Shown here: positions 9,545 to 18,335 of the stretch, piece after piece | Position numbering within the stretch: position 1 is the stretch's first letter | How the letters are laid out: each line of letters begins with the position of its first letter | From: Pseudomonas fluorescens | GTDB taxonomy: Bacteria; Pseudomonadota; Gammaproteobacteria; Pseudomonadales; Pseudomonadaceae | Length of the DNA stretch: 64,000 bases | NCBI RefSeq assembly: GCF_902498065.1 | Contig: NZ_CABVIR010000001.1 | Coordinates: 1,240,001 to 1,304,000 of the forward strand | Direction of reading: 5' to 3' | Made by a program: the position numbers and the translations under genes | Notes under the pieces: generated by a model | Seen by the model: only the letters and a program-made list of their open reading frames with translations | Databases searched by the model: none | Told to the model about the DNA's origin: nothing

Positions 9545-10499
9545 GTTGCAGCGCTATAGCCTGAACGGCGAAACCATGGGCACCCGCTACACCGCCCTGT
9601 TTTACGCCGAGGCCGGGATCGATACCGACGAAATCGGCCAGCGCCTGGCCCACGCCGTGTCCCGGGTGGACCAGCAAATGTCCACCTGGAAACCCGACTC
9701 GGACCTCAACCGCCTCAACGCCGCCCCCGAGCAGGAATGGGTGTCCGTGCCCAAGGAACTGGCCACGGTGCTGTCTGCGGCACTGCGGGTCAGTCAACAA
9801 TCGGGCGGCGCCTTCGACATCGCTATCGGTGATCTGGTTAACGCCTGGGGGTTCGGCCCCGCAGAGCAAACGGTCAACGAGCAAGCGTTCGCCACGATTG
9901 CGCCCAGCGCCCGGCTGTTGGCCAGCGCCGCAATGGTGGTTGACCCGCAACGCAATCAGGTGCGCAAGCGCGCGCCGCTGAACCTTGACTTGAGTGGCAT
10001 CGCCAAAGGGTTCGGCGTGGATGAACTGGCCCGTTGCCTGGAGGGTTTGGGCATCACCCGCTACCTGGTCGGCATCGATGGCGAGATGCGCGCCCGGGGC
10101 GTCAAACCTGACGGCCAGTGCTGGGCCGTGGCCCTGGAAAAGCCCAACCGGGGCGTGCGTGAAGTCATGGGGGTGATGGAACTCAGCGATGCCGCAATCG
10201 CGACCTCCGGGGACTATCGACATTGGGTAGACGTGGCCGGTCAGTCCTATGCTCATACCATGAACCCGGCTACCGGCGCCCCGTTGCGCAACCCGCTCGC
10301 CGCCGTCACCGTGGTGGCGGCCTCGTGCATGCTCGCCGATGCCTGGGCCACGGCGCTGATGGTCCTGGGCGAAACCGAGGGCCCACGTCTGGCTCAGGAA
10401 CGCGGGATGGATGCGTTGTTCGTGCTGCGCGAGGGGCAACAGTTCAAAGAAATATCCATTGTCGGCGGCCAGTTGCAGGCGCAGATTGAAACCCGCTGA
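9528..10499 (+). CDS. apbE: FAD:protein FMN transferase (ApbE family)
   Basis: Transfers FMN from FAD to a Thr or Ser of target proteins. Family marks include GETMGTRY near the start, MSTWKPDSDLNRLN, DLSGIAKGFGVDELA, and HTMNPATGAPLRNP followed by the Mg-binding ADAWATALMVLG. The best start is GTG 9528, preceded by AGGGACG and overlapping the reductase gene by 17 bases, giving 323 residues. This form has no signal peptide or lipobox, whereas many ApbE proteins are exported; the longer open frame from 9495 does not supply one either. Its likely substrate is the DUF2271 protein two genes upstream. Confidence 0.92.
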   Translation: MKTCTELQRYSLNGETMGTRYTALFYAEAGIDTDEIGQRLAHAVSRVDQQMSTWKPDSDLNRLNAAPEQEWVSVPKELATVLSAALRVSQQSGGAFDIAIGDLVNAWGFGPAEQTVNEQAFATIAPSARLLASAAMVVDPQRNQVRKRAPLNLDLSGIAKGFGVDELARCLEGLGITRYLVGIDGEMRARGVKPDGQCWAVALEKPNRGVREVMGVMELSDAAIATSGDYRHWVDVAGQSYAHTMNPATGAPLRNPLAAVTVVAASCMLADAWATALMVLGETEGPRLAQERGMDALFVLREGQQFKEISIVGGQLQAQIETR

Positions 10500-10545
10500 T
10501 GCCGACCGATTTGAACCGCTTAATGACAGTGAGTCCCGTTAAACA

Positions 10546-11247
10546 ATGAAATTCATGCACCGGCACACCGAGGCACATCGAAGCGATCGTATCGGCTGGT
10601 TGCGCGCCGCCGTCCTTGGGGCCAACGACGGTATTGTGTCTACCGCCAGCCTGTTGATCGGCGTCGCGGCTGCCAATGCCAGCCACGCCACGTTGCTGGT
10701 CACCGGCATGGCGGGGTTGATGGCCGGCGCCATGTCCATGGCTGCTGGCGAGTACATCTCCGTACACTCCCAGGCCGATACCGAACGGGCCGATCTGTCC
10801 CGCGAACGGGCAGAACTGGCGAGCGACCCGAAAGCCGAGCACATCGAGCTCGCCAACATCTACATGCATCGCGGCGTATCACCCGAACTGGCCCATCAAG
10901 TGGCCGATCAATTAATGGCCCATGACGCACTGGGCGCTCACGCCCGGGACGAGTTGGGCATCAGCGCCACCCTCACCGCCAAACCCTTGCAGGCCGCCCT
11001 CGCCTCCGCTGCCAGTTTCGTGGTGGGTGCCGCGTTGCCTCTGGCGGTGACGTTTGTCGCGCCGGAGCACAGCGTCGGGATCTGGATTTCGGTCATGTCA
11101 TTGGTGTTTCTCGGGACATTGGGCGCCATTGCCGCCAAGGCAGGCGGGGCCAAAATCCTGACCGGCGCCTGGCGGGTGACCTTCTGGGGGGCGCTGGCCA
11201 TGGGTATTACGGCGCTGGTGGGGCACTTGTTTGGCGCAGTGGTCTAG
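10546..11247 (+). CDS. VIT1/CCC1-family Fe2+/Mn2+ transporter
   Basis: Inner-membrane protein of 233 residues from the vacuolar-iron-transporter family. The first helix region contains the conserved LGANDGIVSTASLLIGV, TM2 has MAGAMSMAAGEYISVHSQ, an acidic loop rich in Glu and His (about 80-140) provides the cytoplasmic metal-binding part, and three helices follow. These proteins export ferrous iron or manganese from bacterial cytoplasm or sequester it. It lies 46 bp after apbE in the same direction and may be part of that transcript, linking iron handling with the flavin redox module. A strong terminator follows. Confidence 0.9.
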   Translation: MKFMHRHTEAHRSDRIGWLRAAVLGANDGIVSTASLLIGVAAANASHATLLVTGMAGLMAGAMSMAAGEYISVHSQADTERADLSRERAELASDPKAEHIELANIYMHRGVSPELAHQVADQLMAHDALGAHARDELGISATLTAKPLQAALASAASFVVGAALPLAVTFVAPEHSVGIWISVMSLVFLGTLGAIAAKAGGAKILTGAWRVTFWGALAMGITALVGHLFGAVV

Positions 11248-11266
11248 CGGGACGTCCTCCAAAAAC

Positions 11267-11299
11267 AAAGGGCGCCCGCTAGCCAAAGGGGCGCCCTTT
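11267..11299. terminator. Intrinsic terminator after the VIT-family gene
   Basis: AAAGGGCGCCC (11267-11277) pairs perfectly with GGGCGCCCTTT (11289-11299) across an 11-nt loop. The stem flanks end in A-rich and T-rich runs, so it can act in both directions. It marks the end of the redox cluster. Confidence 0.8.
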
Positions 11300-11312
11300 A
11301 CGGGTTGACGAG

Positions 11313-11454
11313 CTAAACCACGCCGACGAAATCGCTCGCTGTCAGGGCGACGTGCCCGACCAGATCAATTTGGAAATCCGCGCCACTACCGTTAGGTGCG
11401 GTACCGAATGAAACACGATGCATCTGACACCGAACGGGAATCCAACTCGCTGTC
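11313..11454 (-). pseudogene. Probable C-terminal remnant of an RTX-type secreted protein
   Basis: A 47-codon minus-strand frame not preceded by any promoter or ribosome site ends in GADFQIDLVGHVALTASDF and a stop. That tail looks like the last repeat of RTX/hemolysin-type or mannuronan-epimerase-like secreted proteins, which usually end in a pattern such as ADF-x-I-x-L-x-G...L-x-A-S-D-F. The upstream part of the frame is not recognisable. I read it as a leftover tail after deletion or insertion at the edge of the AT-rich insert. The identity rests on a short similarity recalled from family patterns. Confidence 0.35.
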
Positions 11455-11725
11455 ATTCGAGAATACTTCTCTAATAGCCATATAAATGTAAAAAAGCACT
11501 ACGGTAATATTTACTTGCTTGGCAGCTGTCTCATACGATTATGTCGCAACCCCTACTCGCTATAGCGACTATACTGGCGATAAACACTTACCAACCGCGA
11601 AGTAGATTAATAAAGGTATGATTTCAGATCAGGTTAATTTAGCGCGCACGACAACAAGCGGCAGTTCTGTACCGGCGCTACCATTAATCGCATTTATCTT
11701 CAAAATCCTATCGAGCAACTAAACA
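11455..11725. other. AT-rich intergenic region before the glycosyltransferase
   Basis: The sequence becomes clearly AT-richer than the surrounding chromosome here. I see no open frame with a convincing start, no tRNA and no inverted-repeat ends. It probably carries the promoter of the following two-gene insert. Confidence 0.5.
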
Positions 11726-12556
11726 ATGGAAGGCACTGATTTTTCGACAAAAAACAAAAAACCCTTCAGTATTATTATTGTCAATTACAAAACACCAGAA
11801 ATCACCAAAATCTGCCTGGATCTATTGCACCAGTATGCGATCGATTCCGGCATTCCAGTATGGGTGGTTGACAACTACTCCGCCGATGAAAGCACAACGT
11901 ATTTGCGCGAACTTGACTGGATAAACCTGATCGAGCGAACCACTCCAGAAAAGGAATCGGGCCATATTGCGCATGGCAAAGCACTCGATATGGCGTTGGA
12001 ACGTATCGAGACTGACTATGTGTTCCTGCTGCACACTGATACGTTTATTTTCGACAGTAATGTATTTTCGATGATGTTAAACAAATGCGTAGTCAATCCA
12101 AATGTCGTAGCCGTTGGTTGCGTAGAACAATTAAATCGCGGCACCGTTAGAACGCTCTGGCGATTCAGTTCACGACTATTAAAGCATCACGCCAGACGCA
12201 TGAAACTTTCCCTCGGGCTACGTTCCAGAGAGCCCAAGCCGTATAGGGAAGTTTACCTTAAAAGCTTCTGTACGCTGTGGAACTGCAAGCTGATCAAACA
12301 ACACGGCCTGCATTTTTTGATGGACGATCGTGTACCTGGCTATACCCTCCAGGACCGTATGACCGAACTCGGTTATGTCGTTGAGCGTTTGTCGCCACGC
12401 AAGATATTCAGCTATCTTGATCACATCCAGTCGGGCACTGTCGCCGCAGCGGGTGGTTATGAAACAACTCATCGAAGAACTGTTATGTACAACAATATCC
12501 TTCAGCGCCTGACCAAAGAAAAAAGCAAAAGCCAAATACCCAAAGCACGCCCATGA
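11726..12556 (+). CDS. GT2-like glycosyltransferase
   Basis: Cytoplasmic sugar transferase of 276 residues with a GT-A nucleotide-sugar fold: opening strand FSIIIVNYKTPEITK (about 14-28), WVVDNYSADES (46-56), a substrate-proximal GHIAHGKALDMAL (79-91) and an acidic HTDTF site (103-107) that probably serves as the DxD-like metal site. There are no membrane segments. Codon use is AT-rich relative to its neighbours, as in the next gene, suggesting horizontal acquisition of the pair. The sugar and acceptor cannot be named; a lipopolysaccharide or exopolysaccharide side branch is plausible. Confidence 0.8.
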   Translation: MEGTDFSTKNKKPFSIIIVNYKTPEITKICLDLLHQYAIDSGIPVWVVDNYSADESTTYLRELDWINLIERTTPEKESGHIAHGKALDMALERIETDYVFLLHTDTFIFDSNVFSMMLNKCVVNPNVVAVGCVEQLNRGTVRTLWRFSSRLLKHHARRMKLSLGLRSREPKPYREVYLKSFCTLWNCKLIKQHGLHFLMDDRVPGYTLQDRMTELGYVVERLSPRKIFSYLDHIQSGTVAAAGGYETTHRRTVMYNNILQRLTKEKSKSQIPKARP

Positions 12557-12620
12557 GCAGTGTCTGCGATGCAACCTGAAGGAACTTAAGGATTTTTTAT
12601 ATTATTTCATTGGAGTCGCG

Positions 12621-13424
12621 ATGAAACCTGACATTAAAATGCTACCCATCACCCACTCCCCCGAGCTCGATTTTGACCAGAATGCCGCCAGCGCTTTTGG
12701 TCAGTCGCTAGCTAGCAGCTATGTCCAGGCCACCCCATTCCCTCACATCGTCATCGATAATTTTCTTCCGGAAGATCTGATTGCGAATATTCATTCAAAC
12801 TTTCCCGCCGAGCCCACTGCCAACGAAATGCTCTACGAGCGTGGTTATAAAGGTCAGAATAAACGGCAAATCAGTCCCAACGAATGCACCCCCTACCTGA
12901 AGGCTGTTTTCAACGCCTTTAACTCCGCACCCATGTTGCAGTTTCTTGAAAAGCTGACAGGTATAGAGGGCTTAATACCTGATCCCTACTTCACTGGCGG
13001 CGGGCTGCATGAAACAAAAAGCGGTGGCTACCTCGGCGTTCACTCTGACTTCAGACTCAACAAGAAACTCAATATTTACCGAAGGCTGAATGCCATTATC
13101 TATCTCAACAAAGACTGGCAAGAAGAATACGGCGGAAACCTGGAGCTTTGGGACGCCGGCATGAAGACTTGCCTTAAAAAAGTCCTGCCGATTTATAACC
13201 GCTGTGTAATTTTCAATACAGACGCGGACAGCAATCACGGGCATCCTGAACCATTAACCACGCCGCCACACATCACTCGCAAGTCTATAGCGCTCTATTA
13301 CTACACCGCAGCCACCGAGGTGGTCGACCCCGCACAAAGAAACAAAACACATTACAAGCCAAGACCCAAAGATCGTTTTAGCCTCAAGTACTACATTAGA
13401 AAACTCATCAAGAAGAAAAACTGA
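12621..13424 (+). CDS. 2-oxoglutarate/Fe(II)-dependent oxygenase (prolyl-hydroxylase-like)
   Basis: Non-heme iron dioxygenase of 267 residues. The iron ligands are visible as His141-x-Asp143 (LGVHSDF) and a distal His in SNHGHPEP (His206 or His208), with the 2-oxoglutarate-binding Arg220 in ITRKSIALYYY. Proteins of this class (P4Hc/2OG-FeII_Oxy_3) are often found in polysaccharide clusters, where they are thought to modify sugars or proteins. It follows the glycosyltransferase by 64 bp in the same AT-rich segment, so the two probably act on the same glycan. The substrate is unknown. Confidence 0.85.
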   Translation: MKPDIKMLPITHSPELDFDQNAASAFGQSLASSYVQATPFPHIVIDNFLPEDLIANIHSNFPAEPTANEMLYERGYKGQNKRQISPNECTPYLKAVFNAFNSAPMLQFLEKLTGIEGLIPDPYFTGGGLHETKSGGYLGVHSDFRLNKKLNIYRRLNAIIYLNKDWQEEYGGNLELWDAGMKTCLKKVLPIYNRCVIFNTDADSNHGHPEPLTTPPHITRKSIALYYYTAATEVVDPAQRNKTHYKPRPKDRFSLKYYIRKLIKKKN

Positions 13425-13601
13425 ATAGCTTACCCGGTGTTTGAAGTCGGGCTGACAAGGAGTTAGTTATCGCCGCCCTCATCGGTGATCACGCTTCGAT
13501 GCTGCGGTTTTTCGGGGCCGTGACTGACGGTTGGTCGCGGGAACCTGACACACCTGCGTCATTGGCTGCTTCAGCGTTTCGACATGGGCTTGCTTGAATT
13601 T

Positions 13602-15884
13602 CTAGCGCCAATCCAGATAACGAAACAGTTCCTCCTCCTGATCAAAGTGCAGTCGCACGAGGGTATCCAGCCGAATCAGCTGATGCTGAATCTCATCAGC
13701 AGATGCAGTGGCGGGGTCGGAGCTGAAGTCGCTGCTCATGCGCGCCAGTAAATGGATAAGGCGAAAAATCTCCCGGTGAGCGTGGCTCATCGCCGACATC
13801 GGATCCTCGCCCGGCATGTTTCGCGTCAGCAGCGGGTACAGCATTTTTTCATCTTCGCGTTCATGCTGCGCCAGTGATGTTTGCAGCTTGTTGACCAGTT
13901 CCACCAAGTCGGCCTGTGCTTGCGCAAGTGGGCGGTGGGCAAAGTCATTGGCCAGTTGGTGCAGATCACTCAGTACGGTGGCGAGTTGCTGGTGTTCATC
14001 TTGCAGGCGATCGATATGCTCTGCGGCAAGCTTTCGTTTCCTCAGCGCCCTCAACGGCCCCAGCGCCCGCAAGGCGTTCAGGATGATCACTACGTCGATG
14101 CCCTCCTGCACCACGGCGCCAATCAGCGGCGGCAGGTAACCAAGGGCCGCCACCGTCATCGCCAGCAACGACATCCCCATGCCGACCAGCACGCCCTGGC
14201 GGGCGATGTAGCGGGTGCGACGGGCAATGTCCAGCGCCTCGACTAGACGATCCAGACGATCCACCAGCAGCACAACACCCGCGGCTTGTGCGGAAGCAGT
14301 GGCGCCGCCGGCCCCCATGGCCACGCCAACATTGGCCGCCGCCAGCGCGGGGGCATCGTTGATGCCATCGCCAACCATCAGCGTGCTGGTGCGCAGGCAA
14401 CCTTGCTGAACAGCACGCACTTTGTCCTCGGGGGTCAACCCGGCGCGCAGTTCGTCAATGCCCGCAGACAGCGCAATCATCTCGGCGGTTTCCAGACGAT
14501 CCCCGGTGAGCATGACGATCTTTTCGATGCCTCTATTGCGCAGTCGACGCAGCGTCTGCGGCGTTTCGCGCCGAACCTTGTCCGAGAAAACCAGCAGGCC
14601 CGCGAGTTGCCCATCCACGGCGATGAAGCTTCCACTGCACGCCAGGTAATCCATGTGGCGCAACATGGCGGCGGCCCAGTCGCTTGCAGGGGCGTCTTTG
14701 TCAGCAAAAGACAACGTGCCGAAACGCACCTGCACGCCATCGACGCGCCCACAAAGCCCGGAGCCGGGGCTTTCTTCTACTGCCTGCGGGACGCTGAGCG
14801 TCAATTGACGCTGATGCGCCGCTTCAACAATTGCCTGGGAAACAGGATGCGTCGAGGCCTGTGCCAGCGAAGCGGCCAGGCCAAGCAAACGCTGCGGATC
14901 GCCCGGGCCATTGACCTCTATCGATTGCAGGCGGGCATGGCCGCTGGTCAGGGTGCCGGTCTTGTCGAGAAACACCTGCTTGACCCCGGCCAACGCTTCC
15001 AGGGTTGCGCCGTCCTTGATCAGGATGCCGCGCCGCGCGGCCCTCGAAATACCTGACATGAAGGCAATCGGCACGGCCAGAATCAAAGGGCAAGGTGTGG
15101 CCACCACCAGAACCGCCAGCGCTCGCAAGGGATCGCCACTCAACTGCCAGGCCAGTCCGGCAATCAGCAACGTCAGCGGGATGAAGATCACTGCATAGCG
15201 GTCCGCCAGGCGCACGAAAGGTGCGCGCGAACGGCGTGCCGCCTCGGCCAGGCGCACTATGCCCGCATAGGTACTTTGCGCGGCCGTTCGCGTGGCAATT
15301 ATCAGGATGGGCGCACCGACGTTGGAAACGCCACTGGACAGTTGCTCACCTTCTCGACGGGTGACGGGCAACGACTCACCGCTGAGCGCCGACTCATCAA
15401 GAATGGCCGCAGGACTCAGCAGGCGACCATCGACCGGTATCACCTCTCCCAACCGCACCAGCAATGTTTGATTCAGCTGGACCTGCTCAACGGGGATCTC
15501 GCGCAAGCCGCCCTCCTCCTGCAACCAGGCCACACGTGGCGCACGGTCGATGAGCGCTCGAAGCTCACGGTCAGCCCGTTGTTTGGTGAAAAACTCCAGG
15601 GTCCGACCAGTCGCCAGCATCAAGGCGATCACGGCCGCCACCAGTGTTTGCGCAAAGACCAGGGCAGCGGCAATCGATAGCAGCGCGATCAGGTCGACAC
15701 CGGCCTCGCGCCGGGCCAGGCGCCTGACGATTTCAACGAGCAGTACCGCGGACATCACCAGACTGCCCGCGGCCCAGCACAGCGATGCCCAATCAGGTTT
15801 CTGCGCAACATACGCAACACCCCCGGCCAGCAACGTCAGGGCGGTGAGCAGCAACAGCGCGGGGTCCAGCCACTTACTGAGCAT
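13602..15884 (-). CDS. P1B-5-like metal ATPase fused to hemerythrin
   Basis: Heavy-metal pump of 760 residues with a C-terminal hemerythrin-like domain. Visible parts are the actuator SGES, the TM motif TPCP (about 263-266), phosphorylation motif DKTGT with Asp307, TGDR, GDGINDAP, and QEGIDVVIILNALRAL in the last TM. The TPC motif (not CPC or SPC), the absence of an N-terminal HMA domain, and the hemerythrin domain (DEHQQL, HEREDEKMLYP, SHAHREIF, HFDQEEE) together match group P1B-5, which has been linked to Fe2+/Ni2+ export. ATG 15884 is preferred over TTG 15902 because GAGGGGA lies 9 nt before it. It may sense iron or oxygen. Confidence 0.88.
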   Translation of the reverse strand: MLSKWLDPALLLLTALTLLAGGVAYVAQKPDWASLCWAAGSLVMSAVLLVEIVRRLARREAGVDLIALLSIAAALVFAQTLVAAVIALMLATGRTLEFFTKQRADRELRALIDRAPRVAWLQEEGGLREIPVEQVQLNQTLLVRLGEVIPVDGRLLSPAAILDESALSGESLPVTRREGEQLSSGVSNVGAPILIIATRTAAQSTYAGIVRLAEAARRSRAPFVRLADRYAVIFIPLTLLIAGLAWQLSGDPLRALAVLVVATPCPLILAVPIAFMSGISRAARRGILIKDGATLEALAGVKQVFLDKTGTLTSGHARLQSIEVNGPGDPQRLLGLAASLAQASTHPVSQAIVEAAHQRQLTLSVPQAVEESPGSGLCGRVDGVQVRFGTLSFADKDAPASDWAAAMLRHMDYLACSGSFIAVDGQLAGLLVFSDKVRRETPQTLRRLRNRGIEKIVMLTGDRLETAEMIALSAGIDELRAGLTPEDKVRAVQQGCLRTSTLMVGDGINDAPALAAANVGVAMGAGGATASAQAAGVVLLVDRLDRLVEALDIARRTRYIARQGVLVGMGMSLLAMTVAALGYLPPLIGAVVQEGIDVVIILNALRALGPLRALRKRKLAAEHIDRLQDEHQQLATVLSDLHQLANDFAHRPLAQAQADLVELVNKLQTSLAQHEREDEKMLYPLLTRNMPGEDPMSAMSHAHREIFRLIHLLARMSSDFSSDPATASADEIQHQLIRLDTLVRLHFDQEEELFRYLDWR

Positions 15885-16034
15885 CGAAGAGAGTCCCCTC
15901 AAAAGAATTTCATGCCTCGCGTTAAAAACATCTGTCGCTCATCGAGGTAGAGCTTAGGACTCGAATGTCTTTCGTGTCTGCCGGGGTACTGCCATTGAGG
16001 TTGTGTCTGGATAAAACGGCTGTTTTCCGGCTTT

Positions 16035-16048
16035 CTGATCTATATCAA
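16035..16048. promoter_or_regulatory. Anr/FNR box upstream of the APC antiporter
   Basis: CTGAT-ctat-ATCAA, one mismatch from TTGAT-N4-ATCAA, about 90 bp before ATG 16139. Confidence 0.6.
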
Positions 16049-16138
16049 ACAGACGTTGGACGTTCACGCAGAAATTAGAGTCAGCATTCGCACTCATCCG
16101 TCGATGAGTGCAGAAACTCTCGTTTCGTGGAGGCTCTC

Positions 16139-17632
16139 ATGGCTACGCACCTTCAAGGCACTCAACCGGTCGATCCGCCGACTGCCACCCTCCCCCTTGC
16201 AGGCAGTTTGCGAAAGGTGGAACCCAAGCGTCTGTCCCTGAGCCTGCTGATTGCCCTGGTGGTCGGTTCGATGATTGGCAGCGGCATTTTCAGCCTGCCG
16301 CAGAACATGGCGGCCAGTGCAGGCGCCGGGGCAATTCTGATTGGCTGGCTGATCACCGGTGTCGGCATGCTGTCGCTCGCTTTGGTCTACCAAACCCTGT
16401 CCAACCGCCAACCGGCGCTGGACAACGGCGTATTTGCCTACGCCCGTGCATTAGGCGGTGAGTTCCTCGGTTTCAACTCCGCTTGGGGCTACTGGATCAG
16501 CGCCTGGATCGGCAACGTCAGCTACCTGGTGATTTTGTTCGCCGCGCTGAGTTACTTCTTCCCGCTGTTCGGCGAAGGCAACAACAAAGCTGCGATTGCC
16601 GGGGCGTCCGTGGTGCTGTGGTCGTTGCACTGGATGATCCTCAGAGGGATGCGCACCGCGGCTCGGGCCAACGCGATGACCACGGTCGCCAAGATCGTAC
16701 CGTTGTTGCTGTTTATCGGTCTGGTGATCGCGGCCTTCCAGCGTGAAACCTTCAGTGTCGATTTCTGGGGCTCGCCCGCACTGGGCAGCACCCTCGACCA
16801 AGTCAAAAGCACCATGCTGGTGACCGTTTGGGTGTTCATCGGGATCGAGGGGGCCAACGTGTTCTCCGCGCGTGCGGCAGAACGGGCCAATGTTGGTCGC
16901 GCCACGGTCATCGGTTTTGTCATCACCCTGTTGCTGTTGATTGCGGTGTCCCTGTTGTCGCTGGGCATTCTCAGACAACCTGAACTGGCAGCCCTGAAAA
17001 ACCCTTCGATGGCCGGCGTGCTTGAGGCCGCAGCCGGGCCATGGGGCGCGGTGCTGATCAGTATTGGCTTGATCATTTCGGTGGGGGGCGCCCTGCTCGC
17101 CTGGACCCTGCTGGCGGCGGAATCGGTGTTCACACCAGCCAAGGAAAAGGTCATGCCGGGCGCGCTGGCTGTGGAAAACAGCCAAGGGGTGCCAGCCCAT
17201 GCGCTGTGGATCACCAACGGCTGCATTCAACTGTTCCTGTTACTGACGCTGTATTCGAGCGCCAGCTACCTCGCGCTGATCTCCCTGGCCACCTCAATGA
17301 TTCTGCTGCCGTACCTGTTCAGCGGTCTGTATGCGTTGAAGCTGACCTGGCAGGGCCAGACCTATGCCGGCCACCGCGCCCTGCAACTGCGCGACATGGC
17401 CATCGCCTCGGTCGCCACGCTGTATTGCCTGTGGCTGCTGTATGCCGCCGGGCCTAAATACATGTTGCTCAGCGCCTTGCTCTACGCCCCCGGATCGTTG
17501 ATCTACCTGGGCAGCATGAAAGCGCGTCAGGGACAACCGCTCAGCGGCCCTGAGACGGGGCTGTTGATCATCATCTGGACGGCGGCAGCCTTTGCCGGCT
17601 GGATGCTGTGGTCCGGGACATTGGCGTTGTAG
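16139..17632 (+). CDS. APC-superfamily amino acid antiporter (ArcD/YcaM-like)
   Basis: Inner-membrane amino-acid exchanger of 497 residues with about twelve hydrophobic segments. The APC hallmark is IALVVGSMIGSGIFSLPQ in TM1, and VFIGIEGANVFSARA in the middle matches the basic amino-acid/polyamine antiporter subfamily, which includes arginine-ornithine and arginine-agmatine exchangers. The ATG at 16139 follows GGAGGC; the GTG at 16127 belongs to the site itself. An Anr-type box lies upstream, as expected for an arginine-fermentation type antiporter, but no arc deiminase genes are present in the window, so the substrate is open. Confidence 0.85.
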   Translation: MATHLQGTQPVDPPTATLPLAGSLRKVEPKRLSLSLLIALVVGSMIGSGIFSLPQNMAASAGAGAILIGWLITGVGMLSLALVYQTLSNRQPALDNGVFAYARALGGEFLGFNSAWGYWISAWIGNVSYLVILFAALSYFFPLFGEGNNKAAIAGASVVLWSLHWMILRGMRTAARANAMTTVAKIVPLLLFIGLVIAAFQRETFSVDFWGSPALGSTLDQVKSTMLVTVWVFIGIEGANVFSARAAERANVGRATVIGFVITLLLLIAVSLLSLGILRQPELAALKNPSMAGVLEAAAGPWGAVLISIGLIISVGGALLAWTLLAAESVFTPAKEKVMPGALAVENSQGVPAHALWITNGCIQLFLLLTLYSSASYLALISLATSMILLPYLFSGLYALKLTWQGQTYAGHRALQLRDMAIASVATLYCLWLLYAAGPKYMLLSALLYAPGSLIYLGSMKARQGQPLSGPETGLLIIIWTAAAFAGWMLWSGTLAL

Positions 17633-17718
17633 GGGCCGTGTCATGTGTTTGTTCTGTCGTGGTGGACCGCAGACTGGATGTTCGCCGTCCGCCTCCTATC
17701 CAAAGAGGAGAACCGAAA

Positions 17719-18261
17719 ATGAGCAACTCTGTGAAAAAAATGCCTGTCACTTCCGAAGAAAAAACCAACCAGCATCCGCTGACAACAGACCTTTGGCGGC
17801 CGATGGAAAAGCTTCGGCAACAGGTTGACCACCTGTTCGAAGACTTCAATCGCGGCTCGGGGCTGTCGCCATTCGGTCGAGGGCTGTTCGATGTCGAGCC
17901 GCTCTGGCGTCGGGAACTGATCGGTCGCAGCCTCCCTGCCGTGGACATCACCGAGAAAGACAAAAGCTACGAAATCACAGCTGAGCTGCCCGGCATGGAT
18001 CAGAAAAACATAGAGATCAAACTGTCCAACGGCAGCCTGATCATCAAAGGCGAAAAGAAAGAGGACAAGGAAGAAAAAAGGAAGGGCTATCACCTTAGCG
18101 AGCGTCACTATGGTTCCTTCGAGCGGGTGTTCAACCTGCCCAAAGGTGTCGATGCCGAGAAGATCGACGCGAGTTTCAGCAAAGGCGTGTTGAGCATCTC
18201 GTTACCGAAAAAGCCCGAAGCCATGAAAGCCGACAAAGTTGTGCCAATCAAGGCTGATTGA
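17719..18261 (+). CDS. Small heat-shock protein, Hsp20/alpha-crystallin family
   Basis: ATP-independent holdase of 180 residues. The N-terminal 70 residues carry LWRPMEKLRQQVDHLFEDF, then comes the alpha-crystallin domain from about 72 to 170 with ELPGMDQKNIEIKLSNG, the GERH-like YGSFERVFNLP and a C-terminal SKGVLSISLPK. Start ATG 17719 is preceded by AGAGGAG; a longer frame exists but lacks a site. It is 86 bp after the antiporter and ends in a good terminator. It probably works with the FtsH and Usp proteins of this block in protein quality control. Confidence 0.93.
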   Translation: MSNSVKKMPVTSEEKTNQHPLTTDLWRPMEKLRQQVDHLFEDFNRGSGLSPFGRGLFDVEPLWRRELIGRSLPAVDITEKDKSYEITAELPGMDQKNIEIKLSNGSLIIKGEKKEDKEEKRKGYHLSERHYGSFERVFNLPKGVDAEKIDASFSKGVLSISLPKKPEAMKADKVVPIKAD

Positions 18262-18280
18262 CGCTTGACTTACACCGCCT

Positions 18281-18305
18281 CGGCCGTGAAAACGGCCGGG
18301 GTTTT
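18281..18305 (+). terminator. Intrinsic terminator after hsp20
   Basis: CGGCCGT, loop GAAA, ACGGCCG, then GGGTTTT. It separates hsp20 from the convergent beta-CASP gene. Confidence 0.8.
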
Positions 18306-18335
18306 ATGTCATCGCACCGTTCACCTGAACCGGGC

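Noticed and set aside
13440..13600. A plus-strand frame that might be a gene remnant (IAALIGDHASMLRFFG)
   Set aside because: It has no start and I could not connect it to any family; chance reading is equally likely.
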